64,000 nt of DNA from Spirosoma endophyticum (GTDB taxonomy: Bacteria; Bacteroidota; Bacteroidia; Cytophagales; Spirosomataceae), in assembly GCF_900112365.1 (NCBI RefSeq), contig NZ_FOLQ01000003.1, positions 186,001-250,000 on the forward strand, in the 5' to 3' direction. The notes under the pieces were generated by a model. It ran no database searches. It saw nothing but the letters and a program-made list of their open reading frames with translations, and was not told where the DNA came from. A program made the translations under genes and the position numbers. Each line of letters begins with the position of its first letter. Position 1 is the first letter of the stretch. Shown piece after piece: positions 34,419 through 44,421 of this stretch.

Positions 34419-35852
34419 ATGTTTTTTGACATATTCCGCAAATTTTTTGTACTATACTTTTATTGTGGATTTGCTGTATTTGGGCAAGTCACTGATAATG
34501 TTGCAACTATAGAATTAGGCGAAACTGACTTTCCGATTGAACGGCCTTTTACCATCTCAGTCATTATCGCGAATAGTGAAACGCGCCCAACGATCAACTT
34601 TCCAGATATTACCGGCTTTACGAAAAAGGGAACATCGGCGAGTGTAACGACAAGTGAATTAAGCGGAAAAACAATTACTAATCAAGTAATTACGCAAAAT
34701 TATCAGGCTCGTTTGCCGGGTCGGTACCGCTTGCCTCCTTTTTCCATAGTCGTCAATAACGAAACAGTGGAGTCGGATGGCGCTACACTTACAGTTCAGC
34801 CTTCATTAACCAGTTCGTCACCGCTCAGTGCTACGTTAAGTACAAACGATATTGTGCCCACTGGCGCGGCTTTCCTGTCGCTCAGGTCGTCGAAGGCCGC
34901 GATCTATACTGGTGAGGGCGTTGCACTCACATTGTCGTTTTTCGTCGCTGATAATTATCCTTTTGAACTTAATTTTACGGCGCTCAATACTCAGCTACAG
35001 GTAATAATTAAAAAAATACGACCGGTTAATTCATGGGAGGAAAATCTGGCTATCAATGAGCTAAAACCCGTTCCGGCAATCGTTAAAGAAAAGAAATTTC
35101 GTGAATATCGGCTCTACCAGTCTATCTTTTTTCCACTATCAAATCAGGCGCTGAACTTACCTGCTGTATCGCTTCAATTAGGGCGACGGCCTGTTATTGG
35201 TCCACCACAGTCAGACGCCGAAAAAGTCGTCTTTACCAGCAAGCCATTGACTATCGTTATCAGACCGTTACCTGCGCACCCCTTACGAGGTCGAGCACCC
35301 ATCGGAACGTTCCGGCTGGAGGAGAGGTTGGAAAGGCAACGCATTGGTGTCGGGCAAAGTGTTCGCTATACGTTTGTAGTTGCAGGTATGGGTAATATTG
35401 CTACGCTCCCAGCACCGACGATCATGAATGAAAATACGGACGTTGATGTATTTCCACCCGAAAAACGTCATGTACTTAGTCAGGACGGTAATCAGGTAAC
35501 GGGTAATAAGACCTTTACTTATTTTCTTATACCGCACCAAAATGGAGCTGTTTCGTTGGCAAATCACTTTCAATGGATTTACTTCGACCCGCAAACTGCA
35601 CGCTATGATACGCTTCGACCTCAACTGACGCTGCAAGTAGGTGGTAAAGGTCCATTAGATGCTACGTTATTAGCATCTGGAAACGGGGAAATTGGACAAG
35701 GTATGCCTGTTGGTAATTCGTTCTATACCGGAATCGAAGCTATGGATAGCTCCAAACAGCCAATTAGTGTCTCGGCTTTGATTAGGGCCATAGCCAATGT
35801 GCTGATCGTGATCATGTTATTAGGAATGATTTTTGTGTTTATAAAAAAGTAA
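34419..35852 (+). CDS. BatD-like exported membrane-anchored protein
   Basis: A 477-residue protein with a signal peptide (FYCGFAVFGQ), a long run of beta-sandwich sequence (IELGETDFPIERPFTISV, FTKKGTSASVTTSELSGK, NYQARLPGRYRLPPFSIVV) and one C-terminal membrane helix (IANVLIVIMLLGMIFVFIKK). This layout matches the BatD part of the Bacteroidota Bat (aerotolerance) systems. Unlike typical bat loci, no batA/B (VWA-domain) or batC/E genes lie beside it; the next gene is aroC, 51 bases downstream. It may be a stand-alone BatD homologue with an unknown partner. Confidence 0.72.
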   Translation: MFFDIFRKFFVLYFYCGFAVFGQVTDNVATIELGETDFPIERPFTISVIIANSETRPTINFPDITGFTKKGTSASVTTSELSGKTITNQVITQNYQARLPGRYRLPPFSIVVNNETVESDGATLTVQPSLTSSSPLSATLSTNDIVPTGAAFLSLRSSKAAIYTGEGVALTLSFFVADNYPFELNFTALNTQLQVIIKKIRPVNSWEENLAINELKPVPAIVKEKKFREYRLYQSIFFPLSNQALNLPAVSLQLGRRPVIGPPQSDAEKVVFTSKPLTIVIRPLPAHPLRGRAPIGTFRLEERLERQRIGVGQSVRYTFVVAGMGNIATLPAPTIMNENTDVDVFPPEKRHVLSQDGNQVTGNKTFTYFLIPHQNGAVSLANHFQWIYFDPQTARYDTLRPQLTLQVGGKGPLDATLLASGNGEIGQGMPVGNSFYTGIEAMDSSKQPISVSALIRAIANVLIVIMLLGMIFVFIKK

Positions 35853-35903
35853 AGCTGCCGGGTAGGAACCAAAGTGTAACAATACCGGGCGAAATTCACC
35901 AGC

Positions 35904-36983
35904 ATGAGCAGTACTTACGGAATACTATTTAAGATTTCTACATTCGGCGAATCGCACGGGCCCGGTATTGGTGTTGTGATTGACGGCTGTCCTGCCGGTT
36001 TGCCATTCGATGCTGATTTCATTCAGCATGAGCTGGATCGACGCAAGCCCGGCCAGTCGCGCATTACGACCCAACGGCGCGAAGCCGATGAGTTTGAAGT
36101 GCTCTCGGGCATATTTGAAGGCAAAACGCAGGGAACGCCCATTGCCTTGCTCATCCGCAATACCGACCAGCGTAGCAAAGATTATGGCCACATTGTCGAA
36201 CAGTTCCGGCCTTCTCACGCTGACTATACGTATCAGACGAAATATGGCTCCCGGGATTATCGGGGTGGCGGTCGGTCGTCGGCCCGCGAAACAGCCGCCA
36301 GGGTTGCGGCTGGTGCCATTGCCAAATCACTGCTGGCGCAGCAGGGCGTTCAGATACAGGCTTACGTCTCACAGGTTGGTAAACTCAAGCTCGAAAAACC
36401 ATATACGGAATTAAATCTGGCCCTTGCAGAAGAAAATGCCGTCCGTTGTCCCGATCCTGAAACGGCCGAACAAATGTTTCAATACATAGACGAAACCCGC
36501 AAACGAGGTGACTCGATTGGAGGCATCGTCGACTGTGTTATAACCGGTGTACCGGTAGGCTGGGGCGAGCCTGTCTTTGATAAACTCCACGCAGAATTGG
36601 GTAAAGCTATGTTGAGTATCAATGCGGTGAAAGGCTTCGAATATGGTAGTGGATTTGCTGGAGCAGAGTTGTACGGCTCCCAGCACAACGACGAATTCTA
36701 CACGGATGAACAGGGCCGCGTTCGGACGAAAACAAACCAGTCAGGCGGAATTCAGGGAGGTATAAGCAATGGTGAGGATATCTACTTCCGCACAGCATTC
36801 AAACCTGTGGCTACGATTATGCAGGATCAGGATAGTGTTGACGTAAACGGCCAACCCGTAACGGTTTCAGGCAAAGGTCGCCACGATCCCTGTGTGGTTC
36901 CCCGTGCCGTTCCCATTATTGAAGCGATGGCCGCATTGGTGCTAGCCGATATGTATTTGCGGAACAAGGTAGCCCAAGTGTGA
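35904..36983 (+). CDS. aroC: Chorismate synthase
   Basis: Converts 5-enolpyruvylshikimate-3-phosphate to chorismate, the last step of the shikimate pathway, using reduced FMN. The 359-residue protein has [19 protein letters not shown] (12-30), [18 protein letters not shown] and [19 protein letters not shown] near the end; these are the three family signatures. Length is normal. It may be read through from the BatD-like gene, 51 bases upstream. Confidence 0.98.
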   Translation: MSSTYGILFKISTFGESHGPGIGVVIDGCPAGLPFDADFIQHELDRRKPGQSRITTQRREADEFEVLSGIFEGKTQGTPIALLIRNTDQRSKDYGHIVEQFRPSHADYTYQTKYGSRDYRGGGRSSARETAARVAAGAIAKSLLAQQGVQIQAYVSQVGKLKLEKPYTELNLALAEENAVRCPDPETAEQMFQYIDETRKRGDSIGGIVDCVITGVPVGWGEPVFDKLHAELGKAMLSINAVKGFEYGSGFAGAELYGSQHNDEFYTDEQGRVRTKTNQSGGIQGGISNGEDIYFRTAFKPVATIMQDQDSVDVNGQPVTVSGKGRHDPCVVPRAVPIIEAMAALVLADMYLRNKVAQV

Positions 36984-37000
36984 AAATCGCCCGAAAGGTC

Positions 37001-37204
37001 TTATTTTTTCTTGAAGACGGCTTGCATAATGGCGAACCCCAGAAAAGCGAAGCCAATCGCCTGCGCCGAAATACCGACTGTCAGCAACGTACCTGTTGCT
37101 TCCCATTGATGGCTCTTTCCATAAGCCCCCAAAAGTGTCAGGACAAGACCGGATAGCCAGAACCCGGCTGCCAAAAGTATGTATTTGTTTTTCAGAGTAA
37201 CCAT
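37001..37204 (-). CDS. Small two-helix membrane protein (67 residues)
   Basis: Two membrane segments (about 9-27 and 40-60) are joined by a short polar loop (YGKSHQWEAT), and the C-terminus is basic (FKKK). It is transcribed divergently from the ApbE gene with 40 bases between them and convergently to aroC with 17 bases between stops. Composition and topology indicate a real inner-membrane protein. I see some likeness to the short helical part of GldL-type gliding proteins but not enough to name it. Confidence 0.72.
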   Translation of the reverse strand: MVTLKNKYILLAAGFWLSGLVLTLLGAYGKSHQWEATGTLLTVGISAQAIGFAFLGFAIMQAVFKKK

Positions 37205-37244
37205 TAGTACGTCGATGCTGGTAAGACGGCTATATTAAAACATC

Positions 37245-38252
37245 TTGAGCGCCCGTTTATCTTTTTGCTTTCTACTAGCCTTTGCGATGGCTATGTTGTT
37301 GCCGGGGTTGGTTATGGCGCAACCTGATCTGGCTCGGTTTTCGTTCCGCCGTGGACTGATGGGGACGCAGTTTAACGTTATTTTCTACGCGCCCGACAGC
37401 CTGATCGCCCATCGTGCCTATGCAGCCGTTTCGGTTCGGATGGACTCCCTAAACCAGGTCATGAGTGATTATATGGATGGTTCAGAGATCAATCGGGTAT
37501 CGGCAACAGCTGGCTCTGGTAAATGGGTCCCGGTATCAACAGACTTATTTAACGTATTGGGCAAAGCCCAAACTATAGCCCACTTGTCGAATGGCCACTT
37601 CGATCCAACGGTTGGCCCGCTGTCGTTACTATGGCGTAGGGCCGTTCGCCGGAAGGAGTTTCCAACCGCCAAAGAACGTCGCCAGGCCAGGCGTTCAGTG
37701 GGCTACAGGCTACTGGAGTTGGATATTACAACGCGATCAGTACGTTTACGTCGAGCCGGGATGCGGTTGGATGTTGGTGGTATTGGGCAAGGATTTGCCG
37801 TTGACGAAGCGCTAATGGTTCTAGGCCGTTTTGGCATCCGCTCGGCCTTAGTCGATATTGGAGGTGACATTTTAGCCAGTGATCCGCCACCAGGAAGTGC
37901 TGGCTGGCGAGTAGGGATTGGATCTGGTAAAGCTGGTGATGCAGACACGACAACGATTCTGCTGAGAAATGCAGCGATCACTACCTCCGGGGATACGTAT
38001 CGTTTCCTGGAACATAACGGCCGACGTTACTCACACATCATGAATCCACGCTCGGGTCTGGGGCTGAAGCACTTTGTTCAGGCAACCGTTTTCGCGCCCG
38101 ATGGATACCATGCCGATGCACTTACCAAGGTGTTCAGTGTGGCAGGTATGCGCAAAAGTCGTCGGTTGCTACGTCGTTTTCCGGGCGCCAAACTCCTCCT
38201 GCTGGAAAATAAACGGGGTCGATTGCACAAATGGCAATCGACCCCGTTCTGA
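37245..38252 (+). CDS. apbE: ApbE-family FAD:protein FMN transferase
   Basis: ApbE links FMN covalently to Thr or Ser of flavoproteins outside the cytoplasmic membrane. The 335-residue protein begins at TTG (37245): an in-frame TAA at 37236 excludes anything earlier, and this start gives a full signal peptide (LLAFAMAMLLPGLVMAQ). Key segments are MGTQFNVIFYAPD, HFDPTVGPLSLLWR, LDVGGIGQGFAVD, LVDIGGDI, TTSGDTYRFLEHNGRRYSHI and YHADALTKVF, with the metal-binding Asp in the last. The last codons form one arm of a strong hairpin (38212-38248). A likely client is a flavoprotein elsewhere in the genome. Confidence 0.92.
   Translation: MSARLSFCFLLAFAMAMLLPGLVMAQPDLARFSFRRGLMGTQFNVIFYAPDSLIAHRAYAAVSVRMDSLNQVMSDYMDGSEINRVSATAGSGKWVPVSTDLFNVLGKAQTIAHLSNGHFDPTVGPLSLLWRRAVRRKEFPTAKERRQARRSVGYRLLELDITTRSVRLRRAGMRLDVGGIGQGFAVDEALMVLGRFGIRSALVDIGGDILASDPPPGSAGWRVGIGSGKAGDADTTTILLRNAAITTSGDTYRFLEHNGRRYSHIMNPRSGLGLKHFVQATVFAPDGYHADALTKVFSVAGMRKSRRLLRRFPGAKLLLLENKRGRLHKWQSTPF
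38212..38248. terminator. Terminator hairpin overlapping the end of apbE
   Basis: A perfect 14-bp stem (AACGGGGTCGATTG with its complement) around a 9-base loop. It lies wholly inside the last 14 codons of apbE, which stops at 38252. It is placed between convergent genes (the Gfo/Idh gene ends at 38268) and may terminate both. There is no T-run on the plus side. Confidence 0.55.
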
Positions 38253-38267
38253 CAACGTATTGAGTTT

Positions 38268-39629
38268 CTATACTGTTATTGTTTTACCTGGTACGGCAAT
38301 TTGATATAGACCGTTGGCATCAGGCAGGCTTTTGGGCATGGCATCCCATGCCAACGTGGTGGGGAACAAGTCGATTTGAGAATTTAAGGCTTCATCCCAC
38401 TTTACGACTTTGCCAGAGTACGTCGCCATACGACCCATAATCGCAGTCATTGTACTTTTCGCTACGCGTTCGGCGTCAGCAAATTTGTATTGACCTTTAG
38501 CAATGGCGTCGAATAATTCATCGTGTTCAATCTGGTACGGATTCCCGTCTGCTTTGGCATCGTGGGTGTACATTGGTTGCCCATTATAACCCATCAAGGC
38601 GCTACTTTTCTTTTCCATTCCTTCAATTTTACCTTTTGTTCCGAGGAACATTTCGTCCACCCGACTATAGGTACCTTCGTAGTGACGGCATTGACTATTA
38701 ATGGTGGTGCCATCGGCGTAAACGAAATCGACGATGTGGTGATCAAAAATCTCGCCGTAATCTTTTCCCGTCCGTACCTGCCGCCCGCCCGTTCCCTGAC
38801 AGGACACCGGATAGCTGTTTTTCACCCAGTTAGCTACGTCAATGTTGTGGACGTGTTGCTCATTGATGTGATCGCCACATAACCAGTTGAAGTAATACCA
38901 GTTACGCATCTGGTAATCCATTTCGGTTTGGTTTGGCTGGCGAGGCTTTTGCCACACGCCCCCGCTGACCCAGTATACCTGTCCACCTACGATTTCTCCC
39001 AAAGCTCCATCGTGGATGCGCTTGATCATATCGCGGTAGCTGGGCTGGTAGCGCCGTTGTAAGCCAACCACTACGTTTAATTTTTTCTTCTTGGCTTCTT
39101 CCGCAGCTGCCAATACTCGCCGAATGCCTGGCGCGTCGGTTGCTACGGGTTTTTCCATGAAAACCTGCTTGCTCTGACGGACGGCTTCCTCAAAGTGGCT
39201 TGGCCGGAAGCCGGGAGGGGTAGCAAGAATCACCACATCCGCTAAGGCCATCGCTTGTTTGTAGGCATCAAAACCAACAAATTTATGATCCTCCGGTACG
39301 TCCACTTTGGGTGAACCGTCAGCTGCTTTAAGGCCACGCTCGGTTAAGGCTTTGTAAGCCCCGTCCAAACGGTCGCGGTAAGCATCGGCCAGGGCTACAA
39401 TTTTGACATTCTGTTTTGTACTGAGCGCCTGTTGAGCCGCGCCAGTGCCACGACCGCCACAGCCAATGAGGGCCACCTTGATGGTATCATTTACGGAGAA
39501 GTGATAGCCTCGATTTGGTTGGTCTGCTGCGTTGGCGCCGAAGGGGAGGCTGCTCAAAATAGCGCCACCTGTGAGTAAGCCAGAATTTCTTAAAAATTCC
39601 CGGCGATCCTGATTCGACTCGTTCTTCAT
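38268..39629 (-). CDS. Gfo/Idh/MocA-family oxidoreductase with Tat signal
   Basis: An NAD(P)-dependent sugar-type dehydrogenase family member. I start at ATG 39629, which places the twin-arginine motif DRREFLRNSG near the N-terminus; the frame stays open to 39677 but that adds a non-signal extension. The nucleotide-binding motif is ALIGCGGRGTGAAQ, followed by the EKPVATDAPG block with the conserved Lys. The C-terminal domain has WYYFNWLCGDHINEQHVHNIDV. Tat export suggests that the folded, cofactor-loaded enzyme works in the periplasm, as is common in Bacteroidota. The substrate cannot be told from sequence. Confidence 0.9.
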   Translation of the reverse strand: MKNESNQDRREFLRNSGLLTGGAILSSLPFGANAADQPNRGYHFSVNDTIKVALIGCGGRGTGAAQQALSTKQNVKIVALADAYRDRLDGAYKALTERGLKAADGSPKVDVPEDHKFVGFDAYKQAMALADVVILATPPGFRPSHFEEAVRQSKQVFMEKPVATDAPGIRRVLAAAEEAKKKKLNVVVGLQRRYQPSYRDMIKRIHDGALGEIVGGQVYWVSGGVWQKPRQPNQTEMDYQMRNWYYFNWLCGDHINEQHVHNIDVANWVKNSYPVSCQGTGGRQVRTGKDYGEIFDHHIVDFVYADGTTINSQCRHYEGTYSRVDEMFLGTKGKIEGMEKKSSALMGYNGQPMYTHDAKADGNPYQIEHDELFDAIAKGQYKFADAERVAKSTMTAIMGRMATYSGKVVKWDEALNSQIDLFPTTLAWDAMPKSLPDANGLYQIAVPGKTITV

Positions 39630-39766
39630 ATTCTGGAGAAAATTTCGGGTGAGAAAGTTGTCTGATACAGAAGTCAATACGACTAATAATTTACTATCTG
39701 AATTAAAATATAAAAGGATAAGATTCTACCAACTCATGCTTAAAATTCATTAATGTCAAGAAAAAC

Positions 39767-39798
39767 TTGCACGAAATGAAGAGTTATTCCTATGTTTA
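39767..39798 (+). promoter_or_regulatory. Promoter candidate for the TonB-dependent receptor gene
   Basis: TTG (39767-39769) and TATGTTTA (39791-39798; one mismatch to TAnnTTTG) are spaced by 21 bases, about 50 bases upstream of the ATG at 39847. Confidence 0.4.
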
Positions 39799-39846
39799 AC
39801 CTCAAAGCCAGTAGGTTTTACTTCAATCTCTCTATACGCTATACCT

Positions 39847-42800
39847 ATGAAAAAATCATTTACTTATTCAGCATTCGTACTAATGCTCTTTTGGTTACTG
39901 AGTATTACAGCATTAGCGCAGACGCGCGTCGCTGGAAAGGTTACGGACGAAAGTAAAAAAGAGGAATTAACGGGGATCAGCATTGCTGTGAAAGGCAAGG
40001 TTATTGGTACCATCACTGATCAAAAGGGAAATTTTTCATTAAGCACAAATACGCCCACACCTTTCACGGTGGCTGTATCGGGTGTGGGTTTCCAGACGCA
40101 GGAATTTGTAATCAATGGCGATCGCACCGATCTTAACGTGAGCCTGAGAGAGCAGGTGACACTTGGTCAGGAAGTGGTAGTAGCTGCTTCGAGGGTTGAA
40201 GAAAGTGTTATGCAATCGCCCGTTTCGATCGAAAAAATGGACATCCGTGCGATCCAGAACACGCCCGCGCCGAGTTTTTACGATGCTTTACGGAACTTAA
40301 AAGGGGTTGAAATGTCAACGCAAAGCGTTACGTTTAGCAACTTCAATACAAGGGGATTCTCAGGAAACGGTAACACACGAGTTGTACAAATGATGGACGG
40401 TATGGATAACCAAGCGCCCGGCCTGAATTTTTCTGTAGCGAACATCGTCGGTATGTCGGAACTGGATGTTGAAAGCGTCGAATTACTACCGGGAGCCGCT
40501 TCGGCTCTTTATGGACCAAACGCTATCAACGGTCTATTGTTAACCACAAGTAAAAGCCCTTTTTTATATCAGGGACTCAGTGCTAATGCAAAAGTTGGTC
40601 TGATGAATGCCAGTAACCGAACTAAGCGATACAGTGAAGAGAAACTTGGTGCCACACCCTATACCGATTTTTCTATACGATATGCCAAAGCATTCAATAA
40701 CAGATTTGCGTTTAAAGTGAATGTTGGCTATTTGACGGCTCAGGATTGGCAGGCTACTGATTATCGTGATCAAAGTTTGGTAAATGGGGCTGGTCTGTCG
40801 GGTACGCGTGCTACAAACCGGGGTTATGACGGAATCAATATTTATGGCGATGTCGATCCTGGATTCTCCCAATATCAAATTTTGAGAAGTGCTCTGGCAC
40901 AGGCTACTCCGGGTTCAGGTTCTCCTCTTTTGCCCCTTAATCAGGGCATTATGCAATTAGCTACTCAGTTTGGACCAGCGGCTGGATTAACCCCCACGCA
41001 GGCTTACGATCGGGTACTGACCGATTTGTATGCTAATCCACTTGGCTTTAATTATACCAGAACGGGTTACCGCGAACGTGATTTGGTCGACTATTCGGCT
41101 CGTAGTTTAAAGCTGAATGGTTCCCTGCATTATAGAATCGGAGAAAATGCAGAGGCTATTCTCCAGGCCAACTGGGGAACGGGAACAACGGTTTATACAG
41201 GTGCTGACCGGTATTATCTGAATAAATTTAACATAGGTCAGTATAAAGCAGAAATACGTGGTTCAAATTTCTTTGTTCGGGCTTATACAACACAGGAACG
41301 ATCAGGCGATGCTTATGCGGTTGGTATTGCAGGACTAGGTATGAATAATACGTGGATAGTCGATCAAACGGCAAACGGTCCTGTTGTCAATACAGCACCA
41401 ACAGCTACCTATTTTGGCACGGTGGCAGGTACGTATGCAGGTGTTAGTTTTCCCGCTTTTGTAACGGACCTTCAAACCCGTTTAGCCGTTCCTGGGGTAA
41501 ATCCATTAGTGGCTTATCAGGGTGCAGTGCTGGCAAGTCAGGCTAATTCTGCTGCCTATTTCAATCAAGTTCAGCAATTGGTTGGAAATGGACAGGTTTA
41601 TAAGCCTGGATCGCCCGAATTCGAGGCAAAACTTCGGGAAGTTACTGGCAAAGCAATTCCGGGAGATGCTAATGGAGTAGGGGCCAAGTTTCAGGATCGT
41701 ACCAATTTGTACCACACTGAAGCTATGTATAACTTTAATAAGGTTATTGATCCCAAAACAGCCGAGATTATTGTTGGGGGTAATTATCGAGTCTATGAGC
41801 TAAACTCTGGCGGTACCATCTTCTACAGCAATAATGGCAAAGAACCGACGATCAGCGAGTTTGGCTTATATGCACAGGTGCAAAAAAGTATTGCTGATAA
41901 ATTGCGGTTAACTGGTGCTTTGCGGTTTGATAAAAATGAGAATTTCAAAGGGCAGTTTAATCCACGTTTGTCGGCAGTATATAGTGTGGACCGAAACAAT
42001 AATATAAGGGCCTCTTTTCAGACAGGATTCCGAATTCCAACCACGCAAGATCAGTACATTGACCTCTTAACTCCCCAGGCTCGGTTAATTGGATCCTTGT
42101 CTCCTTTACTTCAAAAATATAATCTTACGCCAGCCAACACATTCACCTACGAATCAATTTTGGCTGGTCAGCCCAAAGCATATGATTTTCCCACCTTTAA
42201 GCCCGAACGTGTCTCCACTATAGAGTTTGGTTATAAGGGTCTGATTAATAAACGGTTATTGATTGATGCCTATTATTACAATAGTACATATCATGACTTT
42301 ATAGGAACAGTCACTCTAATTCAACCGACAGGTGCTACCACGCGTAATGTGTATGCAGTAACAAAAAATTATACGAGTCCCATTAAAACACAGGGTTTTG
42401 GTATTGGGTTGGATTATTCCCTGCCTGGTAATTTTCAAATAGGAGGAAACGTATCGAACAATACGTTAAATACGGGTGGTGTTAGCTTGTTCAGTGGTGA
42501 AATGAATAAAAATACGCTGGAAGACGGTTTTCAGGTTAGATACAACACACCTAAATATCGCTATAATGTTAGCCTTGGAAACCGAAATATTAAGGGTAGT
42601 GGGTTTGGCTTTAACGTAGTTTATCGTTACCAGGATGCTTTTGAATGGCAGTCGTCGTTAGGAAACCCGAATATCAATATCACGTCTGATATCAGTAATC
42701 GACCTATTATTGCAGCTTTTGGCACCCTTGACGCGCAAATCAGTAAACGAGTTCCTTCGATTCACTCGACCTTCAAAATAGGGGGCAGTAATATTCTTCA

Positions 42801-42885
42801 GAAAGAATATACTACCGGCTGGGGAAACCCGACAGTTGGGTCAATCTACTACGTTAGCCTGACGTTCGATCAGTTGATGAACTAG
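39847..42885 (+). CDS. TonB-dependent outer-membrane receptor with carboxypeptidase-regulatory-like N-domain
   Basis: A 1,012-residue receptor. A signal peptide (LLSITALAQ) leads into a carboxypeptidase D regulatory-like domain (VAGKVTDESKKEELTGISI, about 28-110). A plug domain (about 115-235, with VVVAASRVEESVMQSPVSIEKM, VQMMDGMDNQAP and ALYGPNAINGLLLTTSK) and a 22-strand barrel with an aromatic C-terminus (YYVSLTFDQL) follow. No SusD gene follows; a strong terminator does, so it works alone. The substrate is not clear. It depends on a TonB/ExbBD motor such as the one at 11-14 kb. Confidence 0.92.
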   Translation: MKKSFTYSAFVLMLFWLLSITALAQTRVAGKVTDESKKEELTGISIAVKGKVIGTITDQKGNFSLSTNTPTPFTVAVSGVGFQTQEFVINGDRTDLNVSLREQVTLGQEVVVAASRVEESVMQSPVSIEKMDIRAIQNTPAPSFYDALRNLKGVEMSTQSVTFSNFNTRGFSGNGNTRVVQMMDGMDNQAPGLNFSVANIVGMSELDVESVELLPGAASALYGPNAINGLLLTTSKSPFLYQGLSANAKVGLMNASNRTKRYSEEKLGATPYTDFSIRYAKAFNNRFAFKVNVGYLTAQDWQATDYRDQSLVNGAGLSGTRATNRGYDGINIYGDVDPGFSQYQILRSALAQATPGSGSPLLPLNQGIMQLATQFGPAAGLTPTQAYDRVLTDLYANPLGFNYTRTGYRERDLVDYSARSLKLNGSLHYRIGENAEAILQANWGTGTTVYTGADRYYLNKFNIGQYKAEIRGSNFFVRAYTTQERSGDAYAVGIAGLGMNNTWIVDQTANGPVVNTAPTATYFGTVAGTYAGVSFPAFVTDLQTRLAVPGVNPLVAYQGAVLASQANSAAYFNQVQQLVGNGQVYKPGSPEFEAKLREVTGKAIPGDANGVGAKFQDRTNLYHTEAMYNFNKVIDPKTAEIIVGGNYRVYELNSGGTIFYSNNGKEPTISEFGLYAQVQKSIADKLRLTGALRFDKNENFKGQFNPRLSAVYSVDRNNNIRASFQTGFRIPTTQDQYIDLLTPQARLIGSLSPLLQKYNLTPANTFTYESILAGQPKAYDFPTFKPERVSTIEFGYKGLINKRLLIDAYYYNSTYHDFIGTVTLIQPTGATTRNVYAVTKNYTSPIKTQGFGIGLDYSLPGNFQIGGNVSNNTLNTGGVSLFSGEMNKNTLEDGFQVRYNTPKYRYNVSLGNRNIKGSGFGFNVVYRYQDAFEWQSSLGNPNINITSDISNRPIIAAFGTLDAQISKRVPSIHSTFKIGGSNILQKEYTTGWGNPTVGSIYYVSLTFDQLMN

Positions 42886-42904
42886 GTTAAATAAATCAGG
42901 TTAT

Positions 42905-42942
42905 AAAACGCCCGGCTTTCTCCCTGAAAGCCGGGCGTTTTT
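42905..42942 (+). terminator. Strong terminator behind the TonB-dependent receptor gene
   Basis: A 16-bp perfect stem (AAAACGCCCGGCTTTC with its complement) and a 5-base loop, ending in TTTTT. It starts 20 bases after the stop. Confidence 0.95.
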
Positions 42943-43036
42943 GTTGTATCAGGCGACTGGCTGGTCGAACTTTTAGGACAGTTCTGCCCTTACTTAAATA
43001 AGCCTGCATCTAACGAATCTGTTATCTCGTACGCTA

Positions 43037-44401
43037 TTGAGCAACGTTACGTCTTCTGATCAACTTCCCGACGCTCTCCCCCGGCGGTTGAATCTACTGC
43101 AAGGTACGGCCCTGAACATGATCGACATGGTCGGCATTGGGCCCTTTGTTGTATTACCATTAGTTATCAAAACGCTTGGTGGACCGCTGTTTTTATGGGC
43201 CTGGATACTGGGCGCCTTTGTATCACTGATTGATGCGTTTGTGTGGGCTGAGTTAGGAGCGGCTTTTCCTCAGGCAGGCGGTAGTTATAACTTTCTTAAG
43301 ATTTCGTACGGCGAGCGACGCTGGGGACGATTACTATCATTCCTGTACGTCTGGCAAACGCTCATTCAGGCTCCGTTAGTCATGGCTTCGGGCGCCATTG
43401 GGTTTGCCCAATATGCCTCCTATCTGATGCCGTTGGATGAGTGGCAACGTAAAGCCGTTTCGGGAGGAGTTGTTCTGATTATTATCGCTCTTTTGTATCG
43501 AAAAATAGATTCAATCGGCAAAATTGGGCTGGTTATGTGGGGGGCGGTACTCTTAACGTTGGGCTGGATTATTGTTGGTGGATTGAGTAATGCCCGAATT
43601 CCATTAGCTGATACGTTTCAGTCCATGGGCTCGGCTAGTGGTGGACTCATCGCGGCTGGCTTGGGCCAAGCTTCCGTCAAGACCATTTACTGTTATCTCG
43701 GTTATTATAACGTCTGTCATCTGGGGGGCGAAATCCAGCGGCCCACGCGCAACATCCCGGCCAGCATGTTCATTTCGATTGTGGGGATTGCGGGGTTGTA
43801 TTTGTTGATGAACCTGAGTGTAGTAAGCGTTGTGCCGTGGCAAATCGCTCAGGACAGTAATTTTATTGTTAGTACGTTCGTAGAAACATTATACGGACCT
43901 GGTGCCGCCCGACTGGCAACGATTCTAGTATTGCTGGTGGCCTTTTCGTCGCTGTTTGCCGTTTTGCTGGGGTACTCTCGTGTACCCTATGCCGCTGCCG
44001 CTGACGGTCAGTTTTTTCGAATTTTCGCTAAACTGCATCCGACGCGTCAGTTTCCGTACGTATCACTTCTGTTCCTGGGTGGTCTGGGCTTTGTATTCAG
44101 CCTTTTGTTCCGACTGGGCGACGTAATTACGGCTATTCTGGCCATGCGTATTGTCGTACAGTTTGTTGGGCAGGCAATTGGCTTGTTACTTCTCCATCGC
44201 CGACGGGCAGCGTCGGAATTTCCCTTCCGAATGCCACTTTATCCATTGCCCGTACTCTTAGCGATCGGTGTTTGGCTGTTTGTTTTCTTCTCGACGGGTC
44301 TAACCTTTATGCTATCTGGCCTGACAGTTATCGGGCTCGGTATTGTAGCCTTTCTGATATCAGCGGGAGTCAGGAAACAGTGGCCCTTCGAAAAAACGTA
44401 G
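43037..44401 (+). CDS. APC-superfamily amino-acid permease
   Basis: A 454-residue polytopic protein of the amino acid-polyamine-organocation type with about 12 membrane helices. The first helix carries NMIDMVGIGPFVVLPLVI, the family's unwound substrate-binding region, followed by the second-helix ELGAAFPQAGGSYNF. The start codon is TTG (43037), since no ATG lies upstream in a suitable place and the frame gives MSNVTSSDQLP. The substrate (an amino acid or polyamine) is unknown. It faces the large FAD/Fe-S oxidase gene convergently. Confidence 0.9.
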   Translation: MSNVTSSDQLPDALPRRLNLLQGTALNMIDMVGIGPFVVLPLVIKTLGGPLFLWAWILGAFVSLIDAFVWAELGAAFPQAGGSYNFLKISYGERRWGRLLSFLYVWQTLIQAPLVMASGAIGFAQYASYLMPLDEWQRKAVSGGVVLIIIALLYRKIDSIGKIGLVMWGAVLLTLGWIIVGGLSNARIPLADTFQSMGSASGGLIAAGLGQASVKTIYCYLGYYNVCHLGGEIQRPTRNIPASMFISIVGIAGLYLLMNLSVVSVVPWQIAQDSNFIVSTFVETLYGPGAARLATILVLLVAFSSLFAVLLGYSRVPYAAAADGQFFRIFAKLHPTRQFPYVSLLFLGGLGFVFSLLFRLGDVITAILAMRIVVQFVGQAIGLLLLHRRRAASEFPFRMPLYPLPVLLAIGVWLFVFFSTGLTFMLSGLTVIGLGIVAFLISAGVRKQWPFEKT

Positions 44402-44421
44402 TGCCGACCGTCCACAATACG

